A DNA stretch of 64,000 bases from Methylococcaceae bacterium. Its GTDB lineage: Bacteria > Pseudomonadota > Gammaproteobacteria > Methylococcales > Methylomonadaceae. Position numbers and translations under genes: made by a program. Positions 38,934-45,816 of the stretch are shown piece by piece. The notes under the pieces were generated by a model that saw only the letters and a list, made by a program, of their open reading frames with translations, ran no database searches and had not been told where the DNA came from. The stretch is taken from assembly GCA_013140705.1 (NCBI GenBank), contig JABFSH010000019.1:25723-89722 (forward strand), given 5' to 3'. Numbering within the stretch: position 1 is the first letter of the stretch; every line of letters starts with the position of its first letter.

Positions 38934-39797
38934 TTAGGACTTGACTCCAAACAAACGTTTTATGCGCCAAAACATGATGCATTGCAGCGGATTTTTATTA
39001 CCCCAAGGCCGCCATGTTTTTATTAGCTTGTTACGATAAGCGTCAAAATGAAATCCACACGGCGCGTGAATGACGCCGCCTCGATTCAAAAGAATCTTGA
39101 GAACATTCGTACAAGCAACTCCAGCAGCTAACTCAATGCCCATGGGTGTTGAAGGCACTTTTTTATTAAAGAAATTAACTGAAGACCGATCCACCAAATA
39201 CTTTCTTTGCATAACGGTTGGCGACACACCGATCACAAAACGTAAAATCTGTTCTTCAAAAGAGTAACCGTCTAAATCGAAATATTCCTCAAAACTCATT
39301 TTCCCCGGCATAAATATCAACATGGCAGTTCCCATTCCCATTGGTGCGGCGGTAATTGTTGGAATATCTAATTCATAACATCGTGCAAAAACTGCCCGTC
39401 TTATCTTCAAGGCAAAAATATCTAAACTATCGACATAAATATCGACATCATGCAAAAAATCTTCGAGATTTTCCAATGAAATTCCGCTTGTAAAATTGCT
39501 AATTTCAATATCAGGATTGATTTCCCGAATGGTGCGCTCCATAACTTCAGCCTTTGGCCGATTTAGGGTACTCATGCTAGCGCCGTACTGACGATTAAAA
39601 TTAGCAATTTCAAAAACGTCAAGATCAGAAATATGAAATCGGCCAATCCCCATTCTTGCCAACGTGATCAGATGACTACCGCCAACGCCTCCTAAACCGC
39701 CAATAGCAATTTTTTTGCTTTTAAGGAGTTTTTGTTCTTCATGAGTTACCCAGCCAACATTACGAGAAAAAGCTCTCTCATAATCGAATTTTTCCAT
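38934..39797 (-). CDS. ThiF/E1-like adenylyltransferase near PEP-CTERM genes
   Basis: This 287 aa protein has the E1-like fold that activates a carboxylate with ATP. The nucleotide loop GGLGGVGG is at residues 33-40, acidic residues in SDLDVFE are near 58-63, and the arginine finger R69 is in NFNRQYGA. The C-terminus lacks the CxxC zinc pairs of ThiF and MoeB. Several cysteines remain (CYELD, VACTN, APCGF) but none is a proven catalytic thiol. No ThiS- or MoaD-like carrier is encoded nearby. Its neighbours are a PEP-CTERM protein and two exosortase-associated acyltransferases. Activation of an amino acid or of a protein C-terminus is plausible but unproven. GGAGCG precedes the ATG. Confidence 0.82.
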   Translation of the reverse strand: MEKFDYERAFSRNVGWVTHEEQKLLKSKKIAIGGLGGVGGSHLITLARMGIGRFHISDLDVFEIANFNRQYGASMSTLNRPKAEVMERTIREINPDIEISNFTSGISLENLEDFLHDVDIYVDSLDIFALKIRRAVFARCYELDIPTITAAPMGMGTAMLIFMPGKMSFEEYFDLDGYSFEEQILRFVIGVSPTVMQRKYLVDRSSVNFFNKKVPSTPMGIELAAGVACTNVLKILLNRGGVIHAPCGFHFDAYRNKLIKTWRPWGNKNPLQCIMFWRIKRLFGVKS

Positions 39798-40144
39798 GGT
39801 AGGCGCTCCTTAAAACGCAGTTTGAATATTAAGGTAATAAATTTAAAGATACGAACATCAATATCTGAAGCTTTATAGTTTTACTGGCTATCGTCGAATG
39901 CAATCTTTTCTGCAATGTAATCGAGAACCACTGGCTTGACAAGTCGATCTGCCGATTTTGTTGATTTTATGATTGTATACTGTACTCTTAAACCGGCATT
40001 AGCTTGTTGCGTTACATTTCGAAATTATCAGAGAACTAAACTTGACAAAATAGGTGTCAATCATTTTTACAAAAATGAGAGATTTCTGATTCCCAATAAG
40101 AAATGATCATTTATTAGCTATAACAAACAACGCATTAAAATACT

Positions 40145-40160
40145 TGGCACAACTTGTGCT
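40145..40160 (+). promoter_or_regulatory. Sigma-54-type promoter upstream of the PEP-CTERM gene
   Basis: TGGCACAACTTGTGCT has the invariant GG at -24 and GC at -12 with the required 10-base spacing, and matches TGGCAC-N5-TTGC in all but one position. It lies 43 bases before the start codon. PEP-CTERM genes in other bacteria are known to be driven by RpoN with the PrsK/PrsR system, which supports the call. Confidence 0.7.
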
Positions 40161-40202
40161 GTTAGATTGTCGAGCTTTTAAAAATCAACCCTGAGGAACA
40201 CT

Positions 40203-41066
40203 ATGAATACAATACACAAAATTTTAGGAGCAACTACGCTGCTCATGACTATGGGTGCAGCAAGTGCATCACCTTTTTACATTGATAATGGTGTGAATTT
40301 TCAACCTGACACCTCAATTCCAACAAAAGTAAATGCAACCAGTACCAGCATTAAAAATGAGTTGACGGTAAAATACCAATCATCAACCAACATCACCTTT
40401 GGTGCTGATGGAATACTTTCAGTTGGCGACGCCATTGCAACATCTGGTGGTTTAGCAGTTGGGAACATATCTGAAAATGCAGTTACAAGTTTGAATCCAG
40501 GTCAGGGAATATTCGGTAATGGCTTTGCCGACAACGGCTTAGACATTAATTGGTCACTTTCCTTCAGTTTTACAGATCTTACTGGAACTGTTACAGGCTT
40601 TGATAGCTCAGTCCCAACCTTCCCTTTAGTCCACTATACGGGTGGCACGATAAACTTTCTCTATACCACCGATGGCAGTACTTTCAACAATTTTATGGAT
40701 CTGTTAGTAACGGACAGCACATCTATAGGACCAAACCTTTCAGTAACCGGTAATATTGATTTCACCTCCGTTACAAATTTAGATAATGTTGAACTGTTCC
40801 ACACAGCTGATGGAGTTTCTTTTTATGACGCTTGGCTTGCAGGTGGGGTAAATGCATTGTCATTCATCATTGATCAAAACACCAACCCGAATGTAGCAAC
40901 GTTCGCCCCAATATTTTCCGGAACTGACTTGGTTGGGGCGAACATCCAAACCAACCATGACGGTAGTGTAACTTTTGCTGCCGTTCCTGAACCAGTAACT
41001 CTAGCAATGCTCGGCCTAGGCTTAATGGGTTTCAGTGCCTTTTCTCGCCGGAAAAAATCAGCTTAA
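40203..41066 (+). CDS. PEP-CTERM sorting-domain surface protein
   Basis: The 287 aa product is predicted to be exported and anchored or released by an exosortase. Residues 1-22 are a signal peptide (ending ASA). The middle is a Ser/Thr/Gly/Asn-rich, beta-sheet-like region without a known domain. The C-terminus has the sorting signal: a VPEP motif, then a hydrophobic helix (LAMLGLGLMGFSAF) and a basic tail SRRKKSA. No exosortase gene is in the window, so it must be encoded elsewhere. The gene sits between the ThiF-like gene and the first acyltransferase on the opposite strand and has its own sigma-54-type promoter and terminator. Confidence 0.9.
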   Translation: MNTIHKILGATTLLMTMGAASASPFYIDNGVNFQPDTSIPTKVNATSTSIKNELTVKYQSSTNITFGADGILSVGDAIATSGGLAVGNISENAVTSLNPGQGIFGNGFADNGLDINWSLSFSFTDLTGTVTGFDSSVPTFPLVHYTGGTINFLYTTDGSTFNNFMDLLVTDSTSIGPNLSVTGNIDFTSVTNLDNVELFHTADGVSFYDAWLAGGVNALSFIIDQNTNPNVATFAPIFSGTDLVGANIQTNHDGSVTFAAVPEPVTLAMLGLGLMGFSAFSRRKKSA

Positions 41067-41108
41067 GTTTCTTTATAGAAAAGCGTTAACATTTAAACTG
41101 TAAGTCCT

Positions 41109-41140
41109 GAAAGCCCACACTAGAAACCATGTGAGCTTTC
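41109..41140 (+). terminator. Terminator-like hairpin after the PEP-CTERM gene
   Basis: GAAAGCCCAC and GTGAGCTTTC form a ten-pair stem with one mismatch around 12 bases, followed by TTGCTTTATA. It lies 43 bases past the stop. Confidence 0.6.
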
Positions 41141-41281
41141 TTGCTTTATACGCATTAGAGGTAAAAACCGCAGCTAATATTTCTCCTCTGCTGCAACTAA
41201 ATTGACATCATTCAACCCGGCTGATTTGATCAATAACACGAAAAGCTTTAACTAAAACGTAATAGGATCCAGGCAAAGCGC

Positions 41282-42040
41282 TCAATCAGCGCTGTATGGA
41301 TTATCAAGATAGATAAGTTGCTTATCAAGACTGTTATAAAGCTCTTTTAACTCGGGCTTCAAAGAATCAACAAAGGTTGGTTCGATGTAATATAAAGCCC
41401 TTAATCCATGATAATCGATGATCTCACCTAATTGAATAAAGCTAATTCCTGAGCGCTTTAAAAGCCTTGCTAACCTTGTGTCCATCATAACCACAGCATA
41501 TTTAAGATGTTGTTGTCGAACAATGGAGGTAGCGGCAAAATAAAGTGAAACGGCAATGAAAGGGAAATAGCGCATCCCTTCTTCTATTTCAATTTCCAAT
41601 GACATTTTTTCCGGATTGATACCATCTGGGCTTTTAGCGTCGCCGGCTCTCAATCTAAACTTTGAAAGGACAGCTAAGCGCGATACCTCTCCAACCAAAA
41701 CGCACTCAGCATCCCGTAAAAATGCCACTTTTTGGGGGTTAAAGGAATGAGAGCAATTGGCTTCAAACGGGAGCAAAGCATTGGGATTTTGAGAGGGTGG
41801 GGTTACCACTCGGACACAGCCAGCATAGAGTCCTGACGGTTTATGCTTTATCAGAACATGAGTTGAGTACTCATCAAAAATGTCACGTTCACAATCAATA
41901 GGGCAATCTTTTTCGTACCCTAATTCTGCACAATAGACATCGTATCTGAGCTTAAAAACTTGTTTTTTTAAATCTTCAGTATTAGCTAAGCAAATCGAAA
42001 AATATTCATCAAAATGATACGCCAGGGTCTTTTCAGTCAT
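41282..42040 (-). CDS. PEP-CTERM/exosortase-associated acyltransferase (N-acyl amino acid synthase type), copy 1
   Basis: The 252 aa product has a GNAT-like fold related to acyl-homoserine-lactone synthases. The N-terminal YFSICLANTEDLKKQVFKLRYDVYCAELGYE is the family signature (in two parts: the FKLRYDVYC strand-helix and the following acidic stretch). GEVSRLAVLSKFRLR in the middle is the acyl-binding strand. Relatives linked to exosortase systems make long-chain N-acyl amino acids. A second, divergent paralogue lies 393 bases upstream on the same strand. ATG 42040 is chosen; a GTG at 42073 could add 11 residues. Acyl donor and acceptor are unknown. Confidence 0.82.
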   Translation of the reverse strand: MTEKTLAYHFDEYFSICLANTEDLKKQVFKLRYDVYCAELGYEKDCPIDCERDIFDEYSTHVLIKHKPSGLYAGCVRVVTPPSQNPNALLPFEANCSHSFNPQKVAFLRDAECVLVGEVSRLAVLSKFRLRAGDAKSPDGINPEKMSLEIEIEEGMRYFPFIAVSLYFAATSIVRQQHLKYAVVMMDTRLARLLKRSGISFIQLGEIIDYHGLRALYYIEPTFVDSLKPELKELYNSLDKQLIYLDNPYSAD

Positions 42041-42433
42041 CTTAGGACATCGTAATTTCGTGACTTTGATCACAAAGTATAGATGAACTATGAATTATTA
42101 GCTTTCTTTAATAGTAATAAGTAATCACATAACTAACACATAATTATACCTGATTATGTATAAACTTCAGCCAATATCCAAGAGCCATAAGTTTCCAAAA
42201 AACGTCGCCCCGGCCTCGACTGCCGGGGTCCAGGCTACACGGATGTAAACCCAACGATTAGCACTCCTGTTGAGTCACATCCCTGTGTTCTGGATCCGGC
42301 AACTGCTCCTGCGTTGCACTACTTCCTGCATCCTTGTAGTCGACCGGCAATCCATGCAGTCGACCCGCTTCCCGGCGAGCATGACGAGTTGTGCATAATC
42401 TGACAAAGTAGATCTAACAAATAGAAAAAATGC
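42041..42433. other. 393-bp interval between the two acyltransferase genes
   Basis: This is mostly occupied by the truncated repeat element at 42151-42385. The remaining 110 bases upstream of copy 1 are AT-rich and probably hold its promoter; no clear consensus is visible. A 72-codon frame (42319-42537) is a shadow of the repeat and of the next gene. Confidence 0.5.
42151..42385 (-). repeat. Truncated copy of a MITE-like element (copy A)
   Basis: Read on the minus strand, these 235 bases match the element at 44833-45129 over most of their length, including GGATCCAGAACACAGGGA and GGGTTTACATCCGTGT. One end is shared (CCTGATTA then CTTCAGCC), and the other end lacks the terminal repeat. It contains the hairpin CCCCGGC/GCCGGGG near 42209-42227. 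Copies A and B are in opposite orientation, 2.4 kb apart. Confidence 0.8.
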
Positions 42434-43165
42434 CTAAGCGGCTTTCTTTTGACTTTCTGACAACCGAATTTCAGAAAATAATCTATACCCATTTTTGTAT
42501 TCTTTTTTCCAGTCTTCAAATTGACAGGTTTGTGCAACGTTCATTTTATAAGGATGCCGCTCTCCCCTGTGAAAACAGGAGTCGCCAATAAGCTCCATAT
42601 TTAACCCACCCTTACAAAGAATTTTTGATAAGGCATTTGTTGTTAAAAAGTACACATTGGGGATTTCAAGATGGTAACAATATTCTGCGGCCGCATTAAT
42701 TAACCCCCAGATTATGCTGCGATTGGTCCTAAGATTATTGCGAATCAGCTTCACATTATCAGTCTCTTTGATACACAGGGTTTCATCTTCGATTCCATGA
42801 GGGGGGATAACATCGTTAAATCGTCTCCTAATTTCCTTTACCAGGCATAACCTTGAAAATTCAACTACTCGATGAGGTAGACTTTTATCGATTGGTTCAT
42901 GGATTTTACAATGCTTTTCCATTGGTAGCATTCGTGCTATTGGGGTGGTCAACCTCACTGCACCAACCCATTGATTTGTGAGCTTATGCCGAACAATGAA
43001 ATGAACAGCCTGTTGGTCGTACTCATCAAACTCTTGCTCCATAGGAAAATCATCCTTATTTTCAAAGCCCATTTCTTCGCAATAAACCTGATAACGGATG
43101 GAATAATGTATGGCTTTGCTTTCTGGGGTATCCGCCAAAAAGACCTCAAAATAATCGTCAAACAT
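42434..43165 (-). CDS. PEP-CTERM/exosortase-associated acyltransferase (N-acyl amino acid synthase type), copy 2
   Basis: The 243 aa product is a second member of the family, clearly related to copy 1 but highly diverged. It shows YFEVFLADTPESKAIHYSIR then YQVYCEEMGFE at the N-terminus, GAVRLTTPIA and the conserved VEFSRLCLVKEIRRRF in the middle, and VYFLTTNALSKILCKGGL near the C-terminus. Two paralogues side by side suggest two acceptors or two acyl chain lengths. It starts at ATG 43165. The gene lies between a truncated repeat (downstream) and the cytochrome peroxidase region. Confidence 0.85.
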   Translation of the reverse strand: MFDDYFEVFLADTPESKAIHYSIRYQVYCEEMGFENKDDFPMEQEFDEYDQQAVHFIVRHKLTNQWVGAVRLTTPIARMLPMEKHCKIHEPIDKSLPHRVVEFSRLCLVKEIRRRFNDVIPPHGIEDETLCIKETDNVKLIRNNLRTNRSIIWGLINAAAEYCYHLEIPNVYFLTTNALSKILCKGGLNMELIGDSCFHRGERHPYKMNVAQTCQFEDWKKEYKNGYRLFSEIRLSESQKKAA

Positions 43166-43702
43166 GGTGCATTCTCTATATGTGTTGAGCTAAAAGACCT
43201 TGTCAGTTCTGGTTAGAAAGACATGTTATTTTTATCCTGGTTATTACTCACAATGATGAAAATGCTGCCAACATACTATTTCGAATCACTCAGTTTTCTT
43301 TTCAAGCTTTCACTTTTTACTTTCAAAGCGGCTACATACGGAGTATGTCAAAAACTAACTCAAACAAATACACCACATCAGGAACTCCCCTATTGAGTTC
43401 CAGTTTATTGATACTCAGCAACACTCTAGTTTTAAAGATAGACAGGGTAAATTAAGGTCTACTTAAATTGGAGTTTTTTTATGGTTTATTTTGCAATAAA
43501 AATTAGTCGCGGGATTAATGCTAAAAATTACCTTTTCCAGTGCCATTTATGGGAATTTCATTGTAAGTTGTCTGCTTTATATTTTACAATTCGACTGGAT
43601 GAATAGGGTTTGGGCGGCTTATACCCTTAAGTGACACATCAGCCCTATTGGGTTTACAAAAGCTGCTCGTGCAATAACAACTTATAATTTTAGGAGGAAG
43701 GT
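43166..43702. other. 537-bp interval upstream of the peroxidase and acyltransferase genes
   Basis: I find no gene. Two small palindromes are visible: ACATAC/GTATGT with a three-base centre (43334-43348), and GGAACTC/GAGTTCC (43381-43401), which has no T run. Promoters for both divergent genes should lie here but I cannot point to one. AGGAGGAAGGT gives the peroxidase a strong ribosome site. Confidence 0.5.
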
Positions 43703-44710
43703 ATGTTTAAAATTCGTTCGCTGGTTACAGCATTAACATTAGCTGGCGCTGTTTCGGCGGCTTCAGCTGCGGAAACTTTGCCAACAACCGCTCCGGCACC
43801 TGCCGATAACCCAACCACTGAGGCTAAAGTTGAACTGGGGCAAATGCTGTATCACGATCCACGCTTGTCATCTACCGGCACAGTATCCTGCGCGTCCTGC
43901 CATAACACCATGCTCGGAGGAGAAGATAACAGACCGAACGCCATGGGCGTTAATGGTCAGACAGGCGGACGTAGCGCACCCACTGTATGGAACGCTGCTT
44001 TTAATAAAGTGCAATTCTGGGATGGCCGAGCAGCAAGCCTTGAAGAACAGGCCGCAGGCCCCGTTACCAATCCCATTGAAATGGGCATGAAAAGCTGGGA
44101 TGACGTGGTTGCTCGCCTCAATCCGATTGAAGGTTACAAGGAAGCGTTTGCCAAAGCTTTTGGCACTGACAGTACGATCACCAGAGATAATGCAACAAAA
44201 GCGATAGCCGCTTACGAAAGAACGCTGATTACACCTAACAGTCCCTATGATCGCTATGCGGGCGGTGAAGAATCCGCATTAACACCACAACAGGTTCGCG
44301 GCATGAACAAAGCTGTAGAACTCGGTTGTACCGGTTGCCACAGTGGCCCGGCATTTAATGGCCCCGGCACATTCCAGCACTTCCCTGTCATTGACAATGG
44401 CTACTTCGAGGCTCAATACCATTTCAAGAAAGATAAAGGTTTGGCTGAAGTCACCAAGAAAACAGAAGACGAACACATGTGGAAAGTACCAACGTTACGC
44501 AACATTGCCTTAACAGCGCCTTATTTCCATAACGGGTCAGTAAAGACGCTGGATAAAGCGGTCCAAGTCATGGCAAAAGTCCAATTGGGCAAAGAGTTAT
44601 CCAAAGAAGAAACTGCTGATATCGTGGCCTTTCTGAACAGCCTGACCGGTGAATTTCCACAACAAAAAATGCCGATGTTGCCCGGTACGCCAGGTAACAC
44701 GTTTAATTGA
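43703..44710 (+). CDS. Di-haem cytochrome c peroxidase (CcpA/MauG family)
   Basis: This periplasmic protein reduces hydrogen peroxide with electrons from c-type cytochromes; MauG relatives instead modify proteins. A signal peptide covers residues 1-22 (ending ASA). Two haem-binding motifs are present: C63-x-x-C66-H67 (CASCH) and C209-x-x-C212-H213 (CTGCH). The FWDGRA segment near residue 105 and PYFHNGS near the C-terminus are typical of bacterial di-haem peroxidases. The length of 335 aa is normal. The gene lies between the two inverted repeat elements and ends at a perfect hairpin. Peroxidase is the likelier role, since no amine dehydrogenase is nearby. Confidence 0.9.
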   Translation: MFKIRSLVTALTLAGAVSAASAAETLPTTAPAPADNPTTEAKVELGQMLYHDPRLSSTGTVSCASCHNTMLGGEDNRPNAMGVNGQTGGRSAPTVWNAAFNKVQFWDGRAASLEEQAAGPVTNPIEMGMKSWDDVVARLNPIEGYKEAFAKAFGTDSTITRDNATKAIAAYERTLITPNSPYDRYAGGEESALTPQQVRGMNKAVELGCTGCHSGPAFNGPGTFQHFPVIDNGYFEAQYHFKKDKGLAEVTKKTEDEHMWKVPTLRNIALTAPYFHNGSVKTLDKAVQVMAKVQLGKELSKEETADIVAFLNSLTGEFPQQKMPMLPGTPGNTFN

Positions 44711-44763
44711 TTGTAAACTTCATCATGTGAGGCGTTGCACAAACGTCTCACAGCGCAACATCG

Positions 44764-44790
44764 ACGCAATAGGGTAAATACCTATTGCGT
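44764..44790 (+). terminator. Perfect hairpin ending the peroxidase gene (ACGCAATAGG family)
   Basis: ACGCAATAGG and CCTATTGCGT are exact complements around GTAAATA and are followed by TTTT. A related palindrome lies at 45702-45730. Confidence 0.75.
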
Positions 44791-44832
44791 TTTAACAGTT
44801 ATTGATGACGCGAGAAACTATTGAAAAACTTA

Positions 44833-45129
44833 CCCGATTACCAACAATCTTCAGCTGAAATAGCAAACACTCAAGTAGCCGTCATGCCGGCATGAATTGC
44901 CGGTCGACTGCAAGGATGCAGGAGGTAGTGCACCGACAGTAGGCGCTTTAGGCGACGCAGGAGCAGTTGCCGGATCCAGAACACAGGGACGTGACTCATC
45001 AGGGTAGCTAACCGCCGGGTTTACATCCGTGTAACCTGGACCCCGGCAATCCCTATCGGGGAGACGATCTTGGGAAATTAGTGAGATCATCACCGTTTCT
45101 ATTTCGGCTGAAGTTTATACGTAATCAGG
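44833..45129 (+). mobile_element. MITE-like non-autonomous element (copy B)
   Basis: This roughly 297-bp block has inverted ends. CTTCAGCTGAAATAG (44849-44863) is mirrored as CTATTTCGGCTGAAG (45099-45113), and the outermost CCCGATTAC/GTAATCAGG also pair. Between them lies sequence shared with the truncated copy A at 42151-42385, and no open frame of note. It contains a CATGCCGGCATG palindrome near 44883. Target-site duplications are not clear. Confidence 0.7.
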
Positions 45130-45134
45130 ATAAC

Positions 45135-45365
45135 TTATGCATGCGCAAGGAAAACACGCTCAATGACACTATCCGGCAAGTTAATACGGTTAAATGCAGT
45201 TGCGGGATAAAGATAGTCTTCACCTGATTCATCGATAACCCTAATTTGACCGTGCTTTTCTGCATCGGCATCAACGACAATCTCATAGAGCTTGCGCATT
45301 TCCAGTGATACTTCGTAGCCATGGTTATCGACACAGACGGCAAATTCGTGTTTGTTCATAGTCAT
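45135..45365 (-). CDS. Small hypothetical protein, second gene of a putative toxin-antitoxin pair
   Basis: This 76 aa acidic protein has no signal or membrane segment. It shows a pattern (KHEFAVCVDNHGYEVSLEMRK, then IRVIDESGEDYLYP) that I associate with small proteins encoded directly after the 78-residue WRKRKG-type protein in cyanobacteria and other bacteria. Its ATG overlaps the stop of that gene by four bases (ATGA), which implies coupling. Function is unknown. An antitoxin role is suggested only by size, coupling and mobile context. Confidence 0.7.
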   Translation of the reverse strand: MTMNKHEFAVCVDNHGYEVSLEMRKLYEIVVDADAEKHGQIRVIDESGEDYLYPATAFNRINLPDSVIERVFLAHA

Positions 45366-45598
45366 ATATCCAAATAACGTTTAATTTTAAATTCGCATTT
45401 GCCAATGCCGTTAGCTTCATACCAGTGAATTTCTGCATCGCGAAGAGAACCATCAGGCAAACGAACTGTGGCGAAACCTTTACGTTTACGCCAGTTACCC
45501 AGACCATGAAATTTACGAAGACGTGACAACTCTCTTATAGCGGAACCACGAGCAAATGTCTCGGCTTGTCTAATTTCACCAATTATTTCAAAGTCCAT
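45362..45598 (-). CDS. Small basic hypothetical protein, first gene of a putative toxin-antitoxin pair
   Basis: This 78 aa basic protein is rich in Arg and Lys. Distinctive segments are ELSRLRKFHGLGNWRKRKG, then ATVRLPDGSLRDAEIHWYEANGIGK-like sequence with a central HWYEA, ending KIKRYLD. It occurs widely as a small protein of unknown function, often next to mobile sequences. The stop overlaps the start of the acidic 76-residue partner. A basic and an acidic coupled protein of this size fit a toxin-antitoxin module, but no known toxin fold is recognised. Confidence 0.7.
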   Translation of the reverse strand: MDFEIIGEIRQAETFARGSAIRELSRLRKFHGLGNWRKRKGFATVRLPDGSLRDAEIHWYEANGIGKCEFKIKRYLDI

Positions 45599-45701
45599 TC
45601 ATAAATTCTAGCACGACAGATTGTGCTGGAGTAGCGTATTCCGCCATATCGAAGCACACCAAGTGATGCAATAGTTTGCACCCTAGCAAAGCTCAGCATA
45701 C

Positions 45702-45730
45702 GACGCAATACGGCTAAGGCCTATTGCGTC
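45702..45730. repeat. Palindrome of the ACGCAATA family
   Basis: GACGCAATA (45702-45710) and TATTGCGTC (45722-45730) are exact complements around 11 bases. It shares the arm ACGCAATA with the terminator hairpin at 44764-44790. It lies 87 bases after the 3' end of the 423-residue gene and may end its transcript. Confidence 0.75.
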
Positions 45731-45816
45731 TTACGGGCTTGCCAGCTACTTCCAGGTACAACTTTCAACTAAGCCCACCTGAAAGCAGAGGCGTATGCCC
45801 CATACGACTCTGCTTT

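Noticed and set aside
42319..42537. A 72-codon minus-strand frame overlapping the second acyltransferase
   Set aside because: It is a shadow of the acyltransferase 3' end and the truncated repeat element.
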